Source: Alphaproteobacteria bacterium UBA6187 (GTDB taxonomy: Bacteria > Pseudomonadota > Alphaproteobacteria > Rickettsiales > UBA6187). Taken from it: a stretch of DNA of 11,663 nt. Positions within the stretch are counted from its first letter, which is position 1; each line of letters begins with the position of its first letter. The position numbers and the translations under genes were made by a program. Below the pieces are notes generated by a model, which was given only the letters and a program-made list of their open reading frames with translations, searched no databases and was not told the DNA's origin. The stretch spans positions 1 to 11,663 of the forward strand of contig DITJ01000036.1 of NCBI GenBank assembly GCA_002422795.1, written 5' to 3'. Positions 6,636 to 11,634 of the stretch are shown in pieces.

Positions 6636-7799
6636 TTAAAACCCCTCCGGCACCACCCCATTTGTCACCGCAAGCACCTTAAATAATTCGCCCATTTGCG
6701 CTTCACCATTTCCTGTCAGCCGAGTTTTTGCAGTTTCAATATCCTGTTTTTGTTTTTCTGTAGCATTTTTTGTAAGTTGGATTGCGCGAAAATCTATGCC
6801 AAGGTTCCGTAAAAAATCACCTTGCCCAGTTGCTCCAAATATTTTCATACCTTTATTTATGGCAACTTTTGCAAGAAGAGCAAAATCAACATGGGCACTT
6901 ATATCCGCATTGCCGATATTTTCCAGCATATCATGGTGTTTATGGCTGGTTATTGCGGATATTGTATTATTATATTCAGGTTTAGTATAGCCATAATCTA
7001 TAATAAGTGCCGCGCCGCCATGCTGTTTTATGCGTTTGGATATTTCTTCCATTATTATAATGGCTTCTGGGCATATTTCTATATGCGGTGTAGTTCCCTC
7101 TCCCTGAGGGAGGGGGTTAGGGTGAGGGGGGGCTTCCTTGTTTAAGTATATACCCCCCTCACCCGGATTTCTTACCAATTTTTGAAGTAAAAATTGGATA
7201 AATCCGCCCTCTCCCTCAAGGGAGAGGGAAACAGGCCGCAGCATAAACGCCAACTCCCCGCTTCCATCCAAACCCAGCATTTTTTCATGCCATTTGCCAT
7301 TTTGCATTACATACTGGTTTATAGGAAGTGCATCAAAAAGTTCATTAGTGACTATTATAAGCGGCTTATCAGGTACGGTTGCAATATCTTCAAACCATTT
7401 TATGCGCGGGTGCAGGTTAACAAGCTTTTCACGTTGGATTTCTTGTAAGCGTTTACTGGTTTCTACCATTGAGATAGCTATATTATCATGAAAGCCTTGA
7501 ATTTTTCTGGTTCCGCGCAACAAATCAGCCATAAGCGTGCCGCGCCCCGGGCCTATTTCAACGATTTCTATATTCGGGCTACCCATTTTCTGCCAGATAT
7601 CCGCGCACCATATACCTATAAGCTCACCAAACATCTGGCTTATTTCAGGTGCGGTGATGAAATCACCCTTAGTTCCAAATGGTTCGCGGGTTTTATAATA
7701 TCCATGCTGCGCATCAGCAAGGGCGATACGCATGAATTCAGACATGGAAATAGGGCCGGTTTGGGCAATTAGGTTTTTGATGTGGGTTTTTAGGGGCAT
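6636..7799 (-). CDS. SAM-dependent methyltransferase, MidA/NDUFAF7 family
   Basis: COG1565 family. Mitochondrial NDUFAF7 methylates an arginine of a complex I subunit during assembly; bacterial members are thought to play related roles, not proven here. Over 387 residues the family pattern is clear: FMRIALADAQHGYY (22-35), GDFITAPEISQMFGELIG (45-62), SAM-binding EIGPGRGTLM (81-90), NELFDALPI (152-160), LIIDYGY (265-271), DISAHVDF (299-306), QGDFLRNLGI (326-335) and MGELFKVLAV (369-378). Residues about 190-236 do not belong to the family: they are the in-frame translation of a palindromic repeat (7094-7230), with LSLEGEG at one end and PHPNPLPQGEG at the other. The catalytic motifs are intact, so the protein may still be active if the insert loops out. 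The gene lies between lgt and pgeF on the same strand. No Shine-Dalgarno is visible. Confidence 0.93.
   Translation of the reverse strand: MPLKTHIKNLIAQTGPISMSEFMRIALADAQHGYYKTREPFGTKGDFITAPEISQMFGELIGIWCADIWQKMGSPNIEIVEIGPGRGTLMADLLRGTRKIQGFHDNIAISMVETSKRLQEIQREKLVNLHPRIKWFEDIATVPDKPLIIVTNELFDALPINQYVMQNGKWHEKMLGLDGSGELAFMLRPVSLSLEGEGGFIQFLLQKLVRNPGEGGIYLNKEAPPHPNPLPQGEGTTPHIEICPEAIIIMEEISKRIKQHGGAALIIDYGYTKPEYNNTISAITSHKHHDMLENIGNADISAHVDFALLAKVAINKGMKIFGATGQGDFLRNLGIDFRAIQLTKNATEKQKQDIETAKTRLTGNGEAQMGELFKVLAVTNGVVPEGF
7094..7230. repeat. GC-rich palindromic element inserted in a coding gene
   Basis: A 137-base element with 12-bp inverted ends, TTCCCTCTCCCT (7094-7105) and AGGGAGAGGGAA (7219-7230). 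Inside is a second 12-bp inverted pair (GGGTGAGGGGGG 7120-7131 with its complement 7153-7164) and a hairpin with CCAATTTTT (7175-7183) and AAAAATTGG (7189-7197), flanked by GGATTT/AAATCC. Its left 33 bases match the copy at 28-60. It lies wholly inside the methyltransferase gene and is open in that reading frame. The layout recalls the palindromic elements of Rickettsia that insert in frame in genes, but the sequence is of the widespread CCCTCTCCC/GGGTGAGGG type. Confidence 0.88.
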
Positions 7800-7812
7800 A
7801 TAGGTTATTTAG

Positions 7813-7854
7813 GATTTTAGATTGAAGATTTAATAATTCTTAAATCTTCAATCT
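7813..7854. repeat. Heptad-type hairpin at the lgt 3' end
   Basis: A perfect 14-bp inverted repeat (7819-7832 with 7841-7854, loop of 8). The left side reads as three 7-base units, GATTTTA, GATTGAA and GATTTAA (7813-7833), and the right arm holds two inverted ones. The right arm overlaps the last codons and the stop of lgt (Arg-Leu-Lys-Ile-stop). In lgt mRNA the stem would enclose the stop codon. No T-run follows on the minus strand, so it is not a standard terminator. The element ends 13 bases before the methyltransferase ATG. Confidence 0.7.
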
Positions 7855-8634
7855 CTTCCTTCCCGCATAAACCATCAGCCCAATGCCGCCAAGCACCATC
7901 GGTACAGAAAGCATCTGCCCGGTAGTTACATTTGCAAATAAGAAGCCGATTTGGTCATCAGGCTCACGGAAATTTTCAACTATAATACGTGCCAGCCCAT
8001 AACCAAAAAGGAAAACTCCAGAAAGCAAGCCGGGTTTTTCCTTGGCGCGGGTGAAATTAACCAGAATTGATGTTATGATAAGTAAAACCAAACCTTCTAA
8101 AACTGCCTCATATAGCTGGCTTGGGTGGCGCGGAAGCGAGCCGGCGTGCGGGAATATCATTCCAACAGGGCTATCCGTTACCCTGCCATAAAGTTCACCA
8201 TTTATAAAATTAGCCATCCTGCCGAAGAATAACCCGATAGGGGCAGTGCAGGCCGCAAGGTCAAATAACGCCATTAAATCTATTTTATTTTTGCGGCAAT
8301 ATATAATGCAGGCAGTAACAACACCAAGGAAACCACCGTGGAAGGACATTCCCCCTTCCCATAATTTTAGTATATCAAGCGGGTGGTATATATAGAAACT
8401 GAAATTATAAAACAGCACATAGCCAAGCCTACCGCCTATCACTATTCCCAGTACCACCCATGTCATGAAATCATCAAAAACTTTAAGATTTTTCTGGGAT
8501 GGTGGTTTTTTATTAAGATAATCCGCATAAAGGCAGCCAAGCACAATGCCTGCAACATAAGCCAGTGAATACCAGCGTATTGCCAGTGGGCCTATTTCGA
8601 AAATAATAGGGTCGATTTGTGGGTAGTTAAGCAT
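7840..8634 (-). CDS. lgt: Prolipoprotein diacylglyceryl transferase
   Basis: Inner-membrane enzyme that moves diacylglycerol from phosphatidylglycerol to the lipobox cysteine of prolipoproteins, the first step of lipoprotein maturation. The 264 residues fit the family. Visible signatures are RWYSLAYVAGI (20-30), GGRLGYVLFYN (67-77), MSFHGGFLGV (96-105, with the essential His), the family motif GRMANFINGELYGR (138-151), PRHPSQLYEA (168-177) and YGLARIIVENFREPD (211-225). Several hydrophobic segments, for example about 20-40, 57-77, 100-112, 179-192, 202-218 and 241-257, fit a polytopic protein. It is the first gene of a minus-strand group with the methyltransferase and pgeF. The ATG is 4 bases from a heptad palindrome shared with divergent ubiK, and no Shine-Dalgarno is seen. 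The stop codon lies in a 14-bp hairpin. Confidence 0.97.
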   Translation of the reverse strand: MLNYPQIDPIIFEIGPLAIRWYSLAYVAGIVLGCLYADYLNKKPPSQKNLKVFDDFMTWVVLGIVIGGRLGYVLFYNFSFYIYHPLDILKLWEGGMSFHGGFLGVVTACIIYCRKNKIDLMALFDLAACTAPIGLFFGRMANFINGELYGRVTDSPVGMIFPHAGSLPRHPSQLYEAVLEGLVLLIITSILVNFTRAKEKPGLLSGVFLFGYGLARIIVENFREPDDQIGFLFANVTTGQMLSVPMVLGGIGLMVYAGRKRLKI

Positions 8635-8638
8635 AAAT

Positions 8639-8718
8639 AGTCGCTAGTTGCTGGTTTCTGGTTGCTAGTTATTTTAGTTTTAATTACACTAGTAACTAGT
8701 AACCAGCAACTAGTAACT
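8639..8718. repeat. Heptad palindrome between divergent lgt and ubiK
   Basis: Arms of 31 bases (8639-8669 and 8688-8718) pair at 26 of 31 positions around an 18-base AT-rich loop. The arms are degenerate heptads of the same AGTTGCT kind as at 3541-3655, with identical arm length. It is flanked by the lgt ATG (4 bases away) and the ubiK ATG (3 bases away), so it occupies the entire divergent intergenic space and must hold or overlap both promoters. Confidence 0.83.
8662..8690 (+). promoter_or_regulatory. Candidate ubiK-proC promoter inside the palindrome
   Basis: TTGCTA (8662-8667), a heptad base-run in the left arm, lies 17 bases from TACACT (8685-8690) at the edge of the loop; each box matches four of six consensus bases. 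Start of transcription would fall near 8697, leaving about 25 bases of leader. The match is modest, but no other sequence is available between the two divergent genes. Confidence 0.3.
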
Positions 8719-8721
8719 AAT

Positions 8722-8979
8722 ATGAACAAAGATAATAAATTCTTCGAAGATTTCTATAAACTGGCAGGTTCCGCTATGAACACGGCATTCGGGACGGTGG
8801 CAGATATGAAAAAACAGTTTGAAGATACTGTAAACCACCAGATTGACGCCATACTTGCAAAACGTGGTTTTGTAACTAATGAAGAATTTGAAGTCTTCCG
8901 CAAAATGGTGCAAGTTTCCCGTGAAAAACAGGAAAAACTTGAAGAAAAAATTGCTGAATTGGAAAAGAAGATAAAATAA
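8722..8979 (+). CDS. ubiK: UbiK/YqiC-family accessory factor (BMFP domain)
   Basis: Small coiled-coil protein of 85 residues. In E. coli UbiK (YqiC) helps the cytosolic ubiquinone biosynthesis complex; the related Brucella protein BMFP promotes membrane fusion in vitro. Seen here: a short N-terminal segment (NKFFEDFYKLAGSAMNTAFG), the family core RGFVTNEEFEVFRKMV (about 48-63) and a C-terminal Glu/Lys heptad coiled coil (QEKLEEKIAELEKKIK). The frame stays open upstream to 8662, but those residues would be a translation of the palindromic repeat and add a spurious hydrophobic leader, so the ATG at 8722 is preferred. No Shine-Dalgarno precedes it. The stop overlaps the proC start by one base, indicating translational coupling, an arrangement common in alphaproteobacteria. 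Confidence 0.9.
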   Translation: MNKDNKFFEDFYKLAGSAMNTAFGTVADMKKQFEDTVNHQIDAILAKRGFVTNEEFEVFRKMVQVSREKQEKLEEKIAELEKKIK

Positions 8980-9791
8980 TGATGAACAAGAAAAAGATAT
9001 TATTAGTAGGCTGCGGCAAAATGGGCAGCGCACTTCTTGAAGGTATAACTTCTGCTGGGGTGCTTACAAAAAACATCATAGTTATAGAGCCTAACAGCGA
9101 TTCCATACCTTATAAATTCAATGTAAGGATCCTGGAAAGTTTCGACCACGAAGCTATTGAGCATTTCGCCCCTGATGCAATAATCTTTGCCATTAAGCCG
9201 CAGGTGGCTGAATCAATCCTGCCTGATTATAAGGCGTTTGCCGGGCGCAGCCTGTTTATTTCTATTATAGCAGGTAAAACCATTGCCTTCTTTGAAAAGC
9301 ACCTGGGCAGCAATGCTGCAATAATCAGAACCATGCCTAATTTACCGGTAATTATCGGTAAAGGACTGATAATCTGGCATAAAAACCAGAATGTTTCAGA
9401 AGAGCAATCAAATGTTATCAGCCAGATTTTTTCGCGTACCGGCAAGCATGAGGAAATAGCCGACGAGGCACAGCTTGATGCGGTAACCGCTATATCAGGC
9501 AGCGGCCCTGCTTATGTTTTCCTGTTTATTGAATGTTTAACGAAAGCTGGTATAGAGCTTGGCCTGGATGAAAATATGGCAGAAAAACTTGCCCTTTATA
9601 CAGTTTCAGGCAGCGCAGAACTTGCAATAAATTCTGATAAACCAGTAGATTCCTTGCGCAAACAAGTAACAAGCCCCAAAGGCACTACTGAAGCTGCATT
9701 AAAAATCCTTATGGATAATGATGACATGCAACAGCTAATCAGCAAAGCCGCAGATGCCGCCTGTAAGCGCTCCATGGAGCTTTCCGAGTAA
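8979..9791 (+). CDS. proC: Pyrroline-5-carboxylate reductase
   Basis: Catalyses the last step of proline synthesis, NAD(P)H-dependent reduction of 1-pyrroline-5-carboxylate to L-proline, in the cytoplasm. The 270 residues match the family. The Rossmann motif GCGKMGSALLEG starts at about residue 11. Next come FAIKPQV, SIIAGKT and IIRTMPNLPVIIGKG in the first domain. The C-terminal helical dimerisation domain carries VTAISGSGPAYVFLFIE and the signature LRKQVTSPKGTTEAAL. The gene begins within the ubiK stop (TAATG); a second ATG follows immediately, so the start could be one codon later. A purine-rich AAAAGAAG about 8 bases upstream, inside the ubiK end, can serve as ribosome-binding site. A palindromic element starts 6 bases after the stop and may provide 3'-end structure. 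Confidence 0.97.
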   Translation: MMNKKKILLVGCGKMGSALLEGITSAGVLTKNIIVIEPNSDSIPYKFNVRILESFDHEAIEHFAPDAIIFAIKPQVAESILPDYKAFAGRSLFISIIAGKTIAFFEKHLGSNAAIIRTMPNLPVIIGKGLIIWHKNQNVSEEQSNVISQIFSRTGKHEEIADEAQLDAVTAISGSGPAYVFLFIECLTKAGIELGLDENMAEKLALYTVSGSAELAINSDKPVDSLRKQVTSPKGTTEAALKILMDNDDMQQLISKAADAACKRSMELSE

Positions 9792-9796
9792 AGGTC

Positions 9797-9922
9797 TACC
9801 AATCCATTATCTTTACAACACGTTGTCGCGTTTCGGTCTCGTCGTTGCGCTACCATCGGTTTAGCTAGGCTTACGCACTCCTTGCCTCGCGCTCCTAGTG
9901 TTGTTTTGATAATGAATTGGTA
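9797..9922. repeat. MITE-like palindromic element C
   Basis: Inverted ends of 25 bases (9797-9821 and 9898-9922) pair at about 21 of 25 positions; they read TACCAATCCATTAT at the outer left. The 76-base interior is clearly more GC-rich than the surroundings (CGCGTTTCGGTCTCG, GCCTCGCGCTCCTAG) and has no gene. It starts 6 bases after the proC stop. The interior shares short ordered blocks (CGTTGTC, GTCTC, GCCTCG, CCTAG) with the reverse complement of element A at 5662-5767, although the ends of the two elements differ. RNA from it would fold into a long hairpin, but there is no T-tract. Confidence 0.8.
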
Positions 9923-9958
9923 TCATGTCACAGTCACAAATTCCGCACAACTTCATGT

Positions 9959-9967
9959 TGCAATGCA
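9959..9967. promoter_or_regulatory. TGCN3GCA motif upstream of phasin promoter
   Basis: TGCAATGCA lies 9 bases upstream of the phasin -35 box. Spaced TGC/GCA dyads are the reported type of site for the alphaproteobacterial phasin regulator PhaR. No phaR gene is in this window and a single short motif can arise by chance, so the assignment is tentative. Confidence 0.35.
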
Positions 9968-9976
9968 CAATAATAT

Positions 9977-10005
9977 TTGACATATCTAATCTGATAGTGT
10001 ATTAG
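9977..10005 (+). promoter_or_regulatory. Phasin gene promoter
   Basis: A perfect -35 box TTGACA (9977-9982), a 17-base spacer and TATTAG (10000-10005, four of six) form the best promoter match in the window. Transcription would begin near 10012 and give a leader of about 55 bases. A strong promoter fits the abundance of phasins. Confidence 0.7.
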
Positions 10006-10007
10006 AT
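9984..10007. promoter_or_regulatory. Dyad overlapping the phasin promoter, possible operator
   Basis: ATCTAAT (9984-9990) and ATTAGAT (10001-10007) are a perfect 7-bp inverted pair separated by 10 bases. One half lies in the spacer and the other covers the -10 box. A dimeric repressor bound here would block polymerase. Which protein, if any, binds is unknown. Confidence 0.4.
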
Positions 10008-10066
10008 ACGGCAGAAACATACTACTTAACTAATAACACAAAAAATAACTAATCAGGAGAATTGAT

Positions 10067-10495
10067 ATGACTAAGAATCCATTCACAGACGCTTTTAAAG
10101 ACTTTGGCTGCACTTCTAATTTCGATTGGGATAAAGTGGTTTCTGCAAGCCGCCAGAATGCAAAAGCCTGGAACGATGCTGCTAAAGCTGCAGCTGATGG
10201 CTTCCAGCTTATTGCTAACCGTCAGGCTACTTTAATCCAGAAACAAGCTGAAGAAGCTCAGAAATTCTTTTCAAGCTTCGCTTCTGCAAAAAGCCCTGAA
10301 AATGCTTTTGAGCAAATCAGCAAAGCTGCAAAAAACAATGCTGAATCAGCTATCGCTAATTCAAAAGAATTATTTGAAGTTGCTTCTAAATCAGCAAATG
10401 AAGCTGCTGAAATCCTAAACAAAAGGCTTTCTGCTGTTCTTTCTGAATGCACTACTGAAGCTTCTTCAGAAAACAAGAAAAAGAATGCTGCATAA
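10067..10495 (+). CDS. Phasin family protein
   Basis: Phasins are small amphipathic proteins that coat polyhydroxyalkanoate granules and control their size and number. This one has 142 residues, is almost wholly helical by composition, and is rich in Ala, Glu, Lys, Asn and Ser. The family look is seen in the short N-terminal FTDAFKDFG, then repeated amphipathic stretches (ASRQNAKAWNDAAKAAADG, ANRQATLIQKQAEEAQKFF, AAKNNAESAIANSKELFE, SANEAAEILNKRL) typical of the phasin_2 group. The C-terminal 20 residues are polar and probably disordered. The start is fixed by AGGAGA 6 bases before the ATG. The gene stands alone with its own promoter and a strong terminator. Polyhydroxyalkanoate synthase genes are not in view, so granule formation is inferred from this protein alone. 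Confidence 0.85.
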   Translation: MTKNPFTDAFKDFGCTSNFDWDKVVSASRQNAKAWNDAAKAAADGFQLIANRQATLIQKQAEEAQKFFSSFASAKSPENAFEQISKAAKNNAESAIANSKELFEVASKSANEAAEILNKRLSAVLSECTTEASSENKKKNAA

Positions 10496-10523
10496 TTTAA
10501 GCTTTTTTAGCTTATAATATTCC

Positions 10524-10562
10524 AATAAGGCCGCTTGCACACCGCAGGTGGCCTTATTTTTT
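10524..10562 (+). terminator. Intrinsic terminator of the phasin gene
   Basis: AATAAGGCC (10524-10532) pairs perfectly with GGCCTTATT (10550-10558). The loop can form a second short stem (CTTGC with GCAGG, one wobble). Six T follow, starting within the stem end. It lies 28 bases after the phasin stop. Confidence 0.9.
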
Positions 10563-10739
10563 GAAATAAATTACACAAACCCTTTATTCTGTGCGTATTT
10601 TGTGTTATAGTGCTTTCACATTATTGAATTTTAATAATATTAATAAAGTTAATAATTTTATTATTATCATTAAATTTCATAAGAACAGGCTTTTGCCATT
10701 AATATTTCCAATATAACATTTTAATGGGGTATCTAAAAC
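10563..10739 (+). promoter_or_regulatory. Very AT-rich leader region of carD
   Basis: This gap is extremely AT-rich, most of all at 10620-10680, with overlapping short dyads such as AATAAT/ATTATT. A TATAGT at 10606-10611 could be a -10 box, but the sequence 17 bases upstream (TTATTC) is a poor -35. Promoters that depend on CarD-type factors often have weak boxes, so autoregulation is possible but not shown. GGGG at 10726-10729 is the only candidate ribosome-binding site. Confidence 0.35.
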
Positions 10740-11291
10740 ATGATGTCGAACACAGAATTCAAAATTGGCGGCAAGGTTGTTTATCCAGCACATGGCGTTG
10801 GTAAAATAGTCGACCAGGAAACCCAAAATGTAGCTGGCGTTGATCTTAGCGTTTATGTTATATCTTTTGAAAAAGAGAAAATGATTTTACGTGTTCCTGT
10901 AAAACGCGCAAACGCTTCCGGCTTACGTGTACTCAGCAATGATAACGATGTACAAAAAGCTATCCAAACCCTTAAAGGACGCGCAAAACCAGGCCGTGGC
11001 ATGTGGAGCCGCAGGGCGCAGGAATATGAAGGAAAAATCAACTCAGGTAATATAGTTTCAATTGCTGAAGTTGTACGTGATTTACATAAAAATGTTGATG
11101 ATCCTGATAGGTCTTACAGTGAAAGGGTGATTTACGAATCAGCATTAAGCAGGCTTGCTGGTGAATTTGCTGCAGTAAACCAGGTTGATGTGCTTGAAGC
11201 AACTAATAAGCTGACCAATATCCTGAAATTAAGGAAGGGTTCAAAGAACACCGATACTAATGATAATAACGAAGAAAACGAAGCAGCTTAA
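10740..11291 (+). CDS. carD: CarD/CdnL-family transcriptional regulator
   Basis: CarD-family proteins bind the beta subunit of RNA polymerase and stabilise the open promoter complex, notably at ribosomal RNA promoters. The protein has 183 residues. The N-terminal polymerase-interacting Tudor-like domain (about 6-65) has FKIGGKVVYPAHGVGKI and an FEKEKMILRVPV strand. The C-terminal helical domain (about 70-160) carries the conserved Trp89 in MWSRRAQEYEGKI, then SGNIVSIAEVVRDL and YSERVIYESALSRLAGE. After residue 165 comes an acidic, Asn-rich tail that is probably disordered. Two ATG codons stand side by side; the first is 10 bases from GGGG and the second 13, so the exact start is uncertain by one residue. 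The gene has its own AT-rich upstream region and a hairpin downstream. Confidence 0.95.
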   Translation: MMSNTEFKIGGKVVYPAHGVGKIVDQETQNVAGVDLSVYVISFEKEKMILRVPVKRANASGLRVLSNDNDVQKAIQTLKGRAKPGRGMWSRRAQEYEGKINSGNIVSIAEVVRDLHKNVDDPDRSYSERVIYESALSRLAGEFAAVNQVDVLEATNKLTNILKLRKGSKNTDTNDNNEENEAA

Positions 11292-11307
11292 ATTCCCAGC
11301 TGGATAA

Positions 11308-11329
11308 TTCCCCGCCTAAGGGCGGGGAA
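11308..11329. terminator. Hairpin between convergent carD and small gene
   Basis: A perfect 9-bp GC-rich stem, TTCCCCGCC (11308-11316) with GGCGGGGAA (11321-11329), and a TAAG loop. It lies 16 bases after the carD stop and 16 bases from the end of the minus-strand gene. There is no proper T-tract on either side, so it could work as a bidirectional 3'-end structure rather than a classical intrinsic terminator. Confidence 0.6.
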
Positions 11330-11345
11330 ATACTATACTTACATA

Positions 11346-11564
11346 TCACTTCATCGGCGGCATTTCCCTTTCTATCCACTGCTCGAATAACTTTGTGGAT
11401 TCCAATATTGCATCTTTTAATTCACCGCGCAGCATTATCAGGTCGTTAAAATCCTGCTCACGTGCGATAAAGGCAAGTTTTTTATAGTGCAGGTTAAGGT
11501 TTTTCTTAACTTCTGTAATAGTGCCGCGCATTTCTGAAAGTGGAATTGGGTTATTTTCAAGCAT
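11346..11564 (-). CDS. Hypothetical 72-residue helical protein
   Basis: Family not recognised. The 72 residues are mostly charged and helical, with alternating Lys/Glu and Leu (EVKKNLNLHYKKLAFIAREQDF, split by no proline after residue 8) and an end reading EREMPPMK. No membrane segment or cysteine is present. A coiled-coil or helical-bundle protein is the simplest reading. A real gene is supported by GGAG 8 bases before the ATG and by a promoter-like pair upstream. It converges on carD. The leader of about 64 bases holds a perfect 9-bp hairpin, which may regulate it. Confidence 0.65.
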   Translation of the reverse strand: MLENNPIPLSEMRGTITEVKKNLNLHYKKLAFIAREQDFNDLIMLRGELKDAILESTKLFEQWIEREMPPMK

Positions 11565-11591
11565 GAAACTGTCTCCGTTAGCTTTTAAGCC

Positions 11592-11614
11592 GCTACCAGC
11601 CGGATGCTGGTAGC
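11592..11614 (-). promoter_or_regulatory. Hairpin in the leader of the small minus-strand gene
   Basis: GCTACCAGC (11592-11600) pairs perfectly with GCTGGTAGC (11606-11614) around a 5-base loop. It lies between the predicted transcription start and the ribosome-binding site. No T-run follows in minus-strand direction, so a leader structure is favoured over a terminator. Confidence 0.5.
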
Positions 11615-11634
11615 CAGGAGTTGACAGTCGCCAA

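Noticed and set aside
6504..6686. Plus-strand frame of 60 codons across the pgeF-methyltransferase junction
   Set aside because: It reads through the heptad palindrome and the ends of two real genes on the other strand, so it is a by-product of the repeat.
8662..8721. Longer start for the ubiK-like protein, adding a hydrophobic N-terminus
   Set aside because: The added residues are a translation of the palindromic repeat; the family N-terminus begins at the ATG at 8722.
959..9791. Hidden mobile island, prophage or defence system
   Set aside because: All sizeable frames here are core genes with intact motifs; no integrase, transposase, toxin or nuclease of a defence type was seen.
10499..10513. 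AAGCT/AGCTT hairpin directly after the phasin stop as terminator
   Set aside because: The stem has only five pairs with an all-T loop and no T-tract after it; the strong terminator is the hairpin at 10524-10562.
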